Of a stretch of DNA of 13,672 nucleotides, positions 12,382 through 13,672 are shown piece after piece (position 1 is the first letter of the stretch; every line of letters begins with the position of its first letter). This DNA comes from Bacteroidales bacterium UBA3742 (GTDB lineage Bacteria; Bacteroidota; Bacteroidia; Bacteroidales; Paludibacteraceae). Below the pieces are notes generated by a model. It was not told the DNA's origin and made no database searches. It was given only the letters and a program-made list of their open reading frames with translations. A program made the translations under genes and the position numbers. The stretch spans positions 12,955-26,626 of the forward strand of contig DFGU01000099.1 in assembly GCA_002371785.1 (NCBI GenBank), read 5' to 3'.

Positions 12382-13672
12382 ATGATTGAGTGGCGGGAAC
12401 GCCATATAGGCGGCAAGCAGTTTGTCTTGCTGCTATCGTTCTTCGTAGGCTGTTTCTCGGCTTGTGCAGCGGTGCTGCTCAAGTCGTTTATCCACCTGAT
12501 TCAGCATTTCATCGAGACGCAACTGATTGCAGATGATCGCACTTGGTGGTACCTGATCACGCCAATGATCGGTATTACCTTGGCGGCGCTGTTTGTGCGG
12601 TATGTGGTACGGGATGATATCTCGCACGGTATCACTAAGATACTATATGCCATCTCGCAGCGCAAATCGATCATCAAGGCGCATAATATGTGGTCGTCGG
12701 TGGTAGGATCGGGACTGACGATCGGTTTTGGTGGATCGGTAGGAGCCGAGGCTCCTATCGTACTGACGGGTGCAGCGATTGGTAGCAACCTGGCCAAAGC
12801 GTTCCGGCTCGACCAGAAGACGATGATGCTCATGATCGGTTGTGGTGCAGCCGGTGCGATAGGCGGCATCTTCAAGGCACCTATTGCCGGACTGGTCTTC
12901 ACGCTGGAGGTGCTAATGATGGATATCACGATGACATCCGTGGCGCCGCTGCTGATATCGTCGGTCACGGCCACAGCTATCTCGTATATCGCTACGGGTA
13001 CCGACCCGATGTTCCCGCTGGACCAATACGATGCGTTTAATGTCAGTCGTATTCCTTGGTATTTGCTATTGGGCGTAGTATGCGGTTTTGCGAGTTTGTA
13101 CTTCACGCGCGGCATGAACCGCCTGGAGCAACTCATGAAGCGGCATGTGCGCAGCATCGGCATGAAGATATTGGTAGGCGGTCTGACGCTGAGTATACTG
13201 ATCTTCCTCTTCCCGCCGCTATACGGCGAGGGCTACGACGTGATCACCCAGCTTATCAACGGCAATAGTATGGGGGCTATAGAGCATAGTCCGATCCTTG
13301 GCTGGATGGGGTACGATCCGAGTTATAAGTTGACGACACTCAATGTACAGCTGATCATCATTGCCTATTTCACGGCCATCATACTGCTCAAGATATGCGC
13401 CAGCGTGGCCACCAACGGCGGTGGCGGCGTAGGAGGTATCTTTGCACCCTCGCTGTTTATGGGTGCGTTGGTCGGTTTTGTGACGGCACGCGTGCTGAAC
13501 CTGACGGGGGTATGGGTGCCGGAGACTAATTTCTCGCTGGTAGGTATGGCCGGACTGATGTCGGGCGTGATGCATGCGCCGCTGACGGGTATCTTCCTCA
13601 TCGCCGAACTGACGGGCGGCTACCATCTGTTTATGCCGCTGATGATCGTGAGCGTCATCTCGTATCTGACCA
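12382..13672 (+). CDS. ClC family chloride channel/transporter (3' end beyond the window)
   Basis: The first 430 codons of an integral membrane ClC protein are visible; the frame is open to the right edge. ClC proteins are dimers in which each subunit conducts or exchanges chloride or similar anions. Conserved sites: SHGIT (81-85) stands where GSGIP usually is, with the anion-coordinating serine S81; GSVGAEAP (118-125) corresponds to GREGP, with gating glutamate E123; and GGIFAPSLFMG (351-361) is the second GxFxP site. In FKAPIAGLVFTLEV (164-177) the position of the internal proton glutamate of E. coli ClC (E203) is V177. The start ATG 12382 gives MIEWRERHIGGKQF; a GTG at 12358 inside the repeat hairpin is in frame but unlikely. 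Any C-terminal CBS domains would lie outside the window. The repeat array forms its leader. Confidence 0.93.
   Translation, partial: MIEWRERHIGGKQFVLLLSFFVGCFSACAAVLLKSFIHLIQHFIETQLIADDRTWWYLITPMIGITLAALFVRYVVRDDISHGITKILYAISQRKSIIKAHNMWSSVVGSGLTIGFGGSVGAEAPIVLTGAAIGSNLAKAFRLDQKTMMLMIGCGAAGAIGGIFKAPIAGLVFTLEVLMMDITMTSVAPLLISSVTATAISYIATGTDPMFPLDQYDAFNVSRIPWYLLLGVVCGFASLYFTRGMNRLEQLMKRHVRSIGMKILVGGLTLSILIFLFPPLYGEGYDVITQLINGNSMGAIEHSPILGWMGYDPSYKLTTLNVQLIIIAYFTAIILLKICASVATNGGGGVGGIFAPSLFMGALVGFVTARVLNLTGVWVPETNFSLVGMAGLMSGVMHAPLTGIFLIAELTGGYHLFMPLMIVSVISYLT

Noticed and set aside
12501..13163. Minus-strand open frame of 220 codons opposite the ClC gene.
   Set aside because: The plus strand encodes a clear ClC protein over the whole interval; the antisense frame has no recognisable features.

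Overview
The window is a gene-dense stretch of a Bacteroidota chromosome, most likely Bacteroidales; I cannot place the genus. The ClpP, ClpX, rhomboid, Obg and HU proteins all have the look of that order. Two intergenic promoters fit the Bacteroidota form (a -7 box TAnnTTTG with a distant TTG), start codons mostly lack Shine-Dalgarno sequences, and several products are lipoproteins with a short lipobox.

Layout: the 3' end of a class II fructose-bisphosphate aldolase gene (1-218); an AT-rich element holding an S23/IVP-type four-helix-bundle gene between inverted arms of short tandem repeats and mini-hairpins (226-770); an acetyl-CoA hydrolase/CoA-transferase (779-2272); a tightly packed plus-strand run clpP-clpX-pulA-OMP-hydrolase lipoprotein-lipoprotein (2315-9152), whose neighbours overlap or lie 1 nt apart; a convergent rhomboid protease gene (9134-9853, minus); a divergent regulatory region with phased A/T tracts, two promoters and a 16-bp palindrome (9854-10067); an HU gene with a strong terminator (10068-10380); adk and obgE (10450-12226); a second hairpin-repeat array without an ORF (12229-12368); and the 5' part of a ClC chloride channel/transporter gene running off the window (12382-13672).

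How the genes fit together: most are housekeeping functions (glycolysis, CoA transfer for acetate/propionate/succinate fermentation, ClpXP proteolysis, adenylate balance, ribosome assembly by Obg, nucleoid HU). The clpXP run continues into an envelope and carbohydrate set: a lipoprotein type I pullulanase, a predicted outer-membrane barrel, an alpha/beta-hydrolase lipoprotein and a lipoprotein of unknown function.

The least explained part is the pair of hairpin-repeat elements. Both fill the gap between two co-directional genes, starting 3-8 nt after the upstream stop codon and ending 8-13 nt before the downstream start. Both are built from tiny hairpins (4-5 bp stem, usually a 3-nt loop) followed by a constant inward tail (TTTGTTTGA in one, GTTAA in the other), direct on the left and inverted on the right. 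Stem sequences differ between units while pairing is kept. One element carries the four-helix-bundle gene and the other has none, which suggests an autonomous/non-autonomous pair of an IVS-like element family. This is inference from architecture; no database search was possible.
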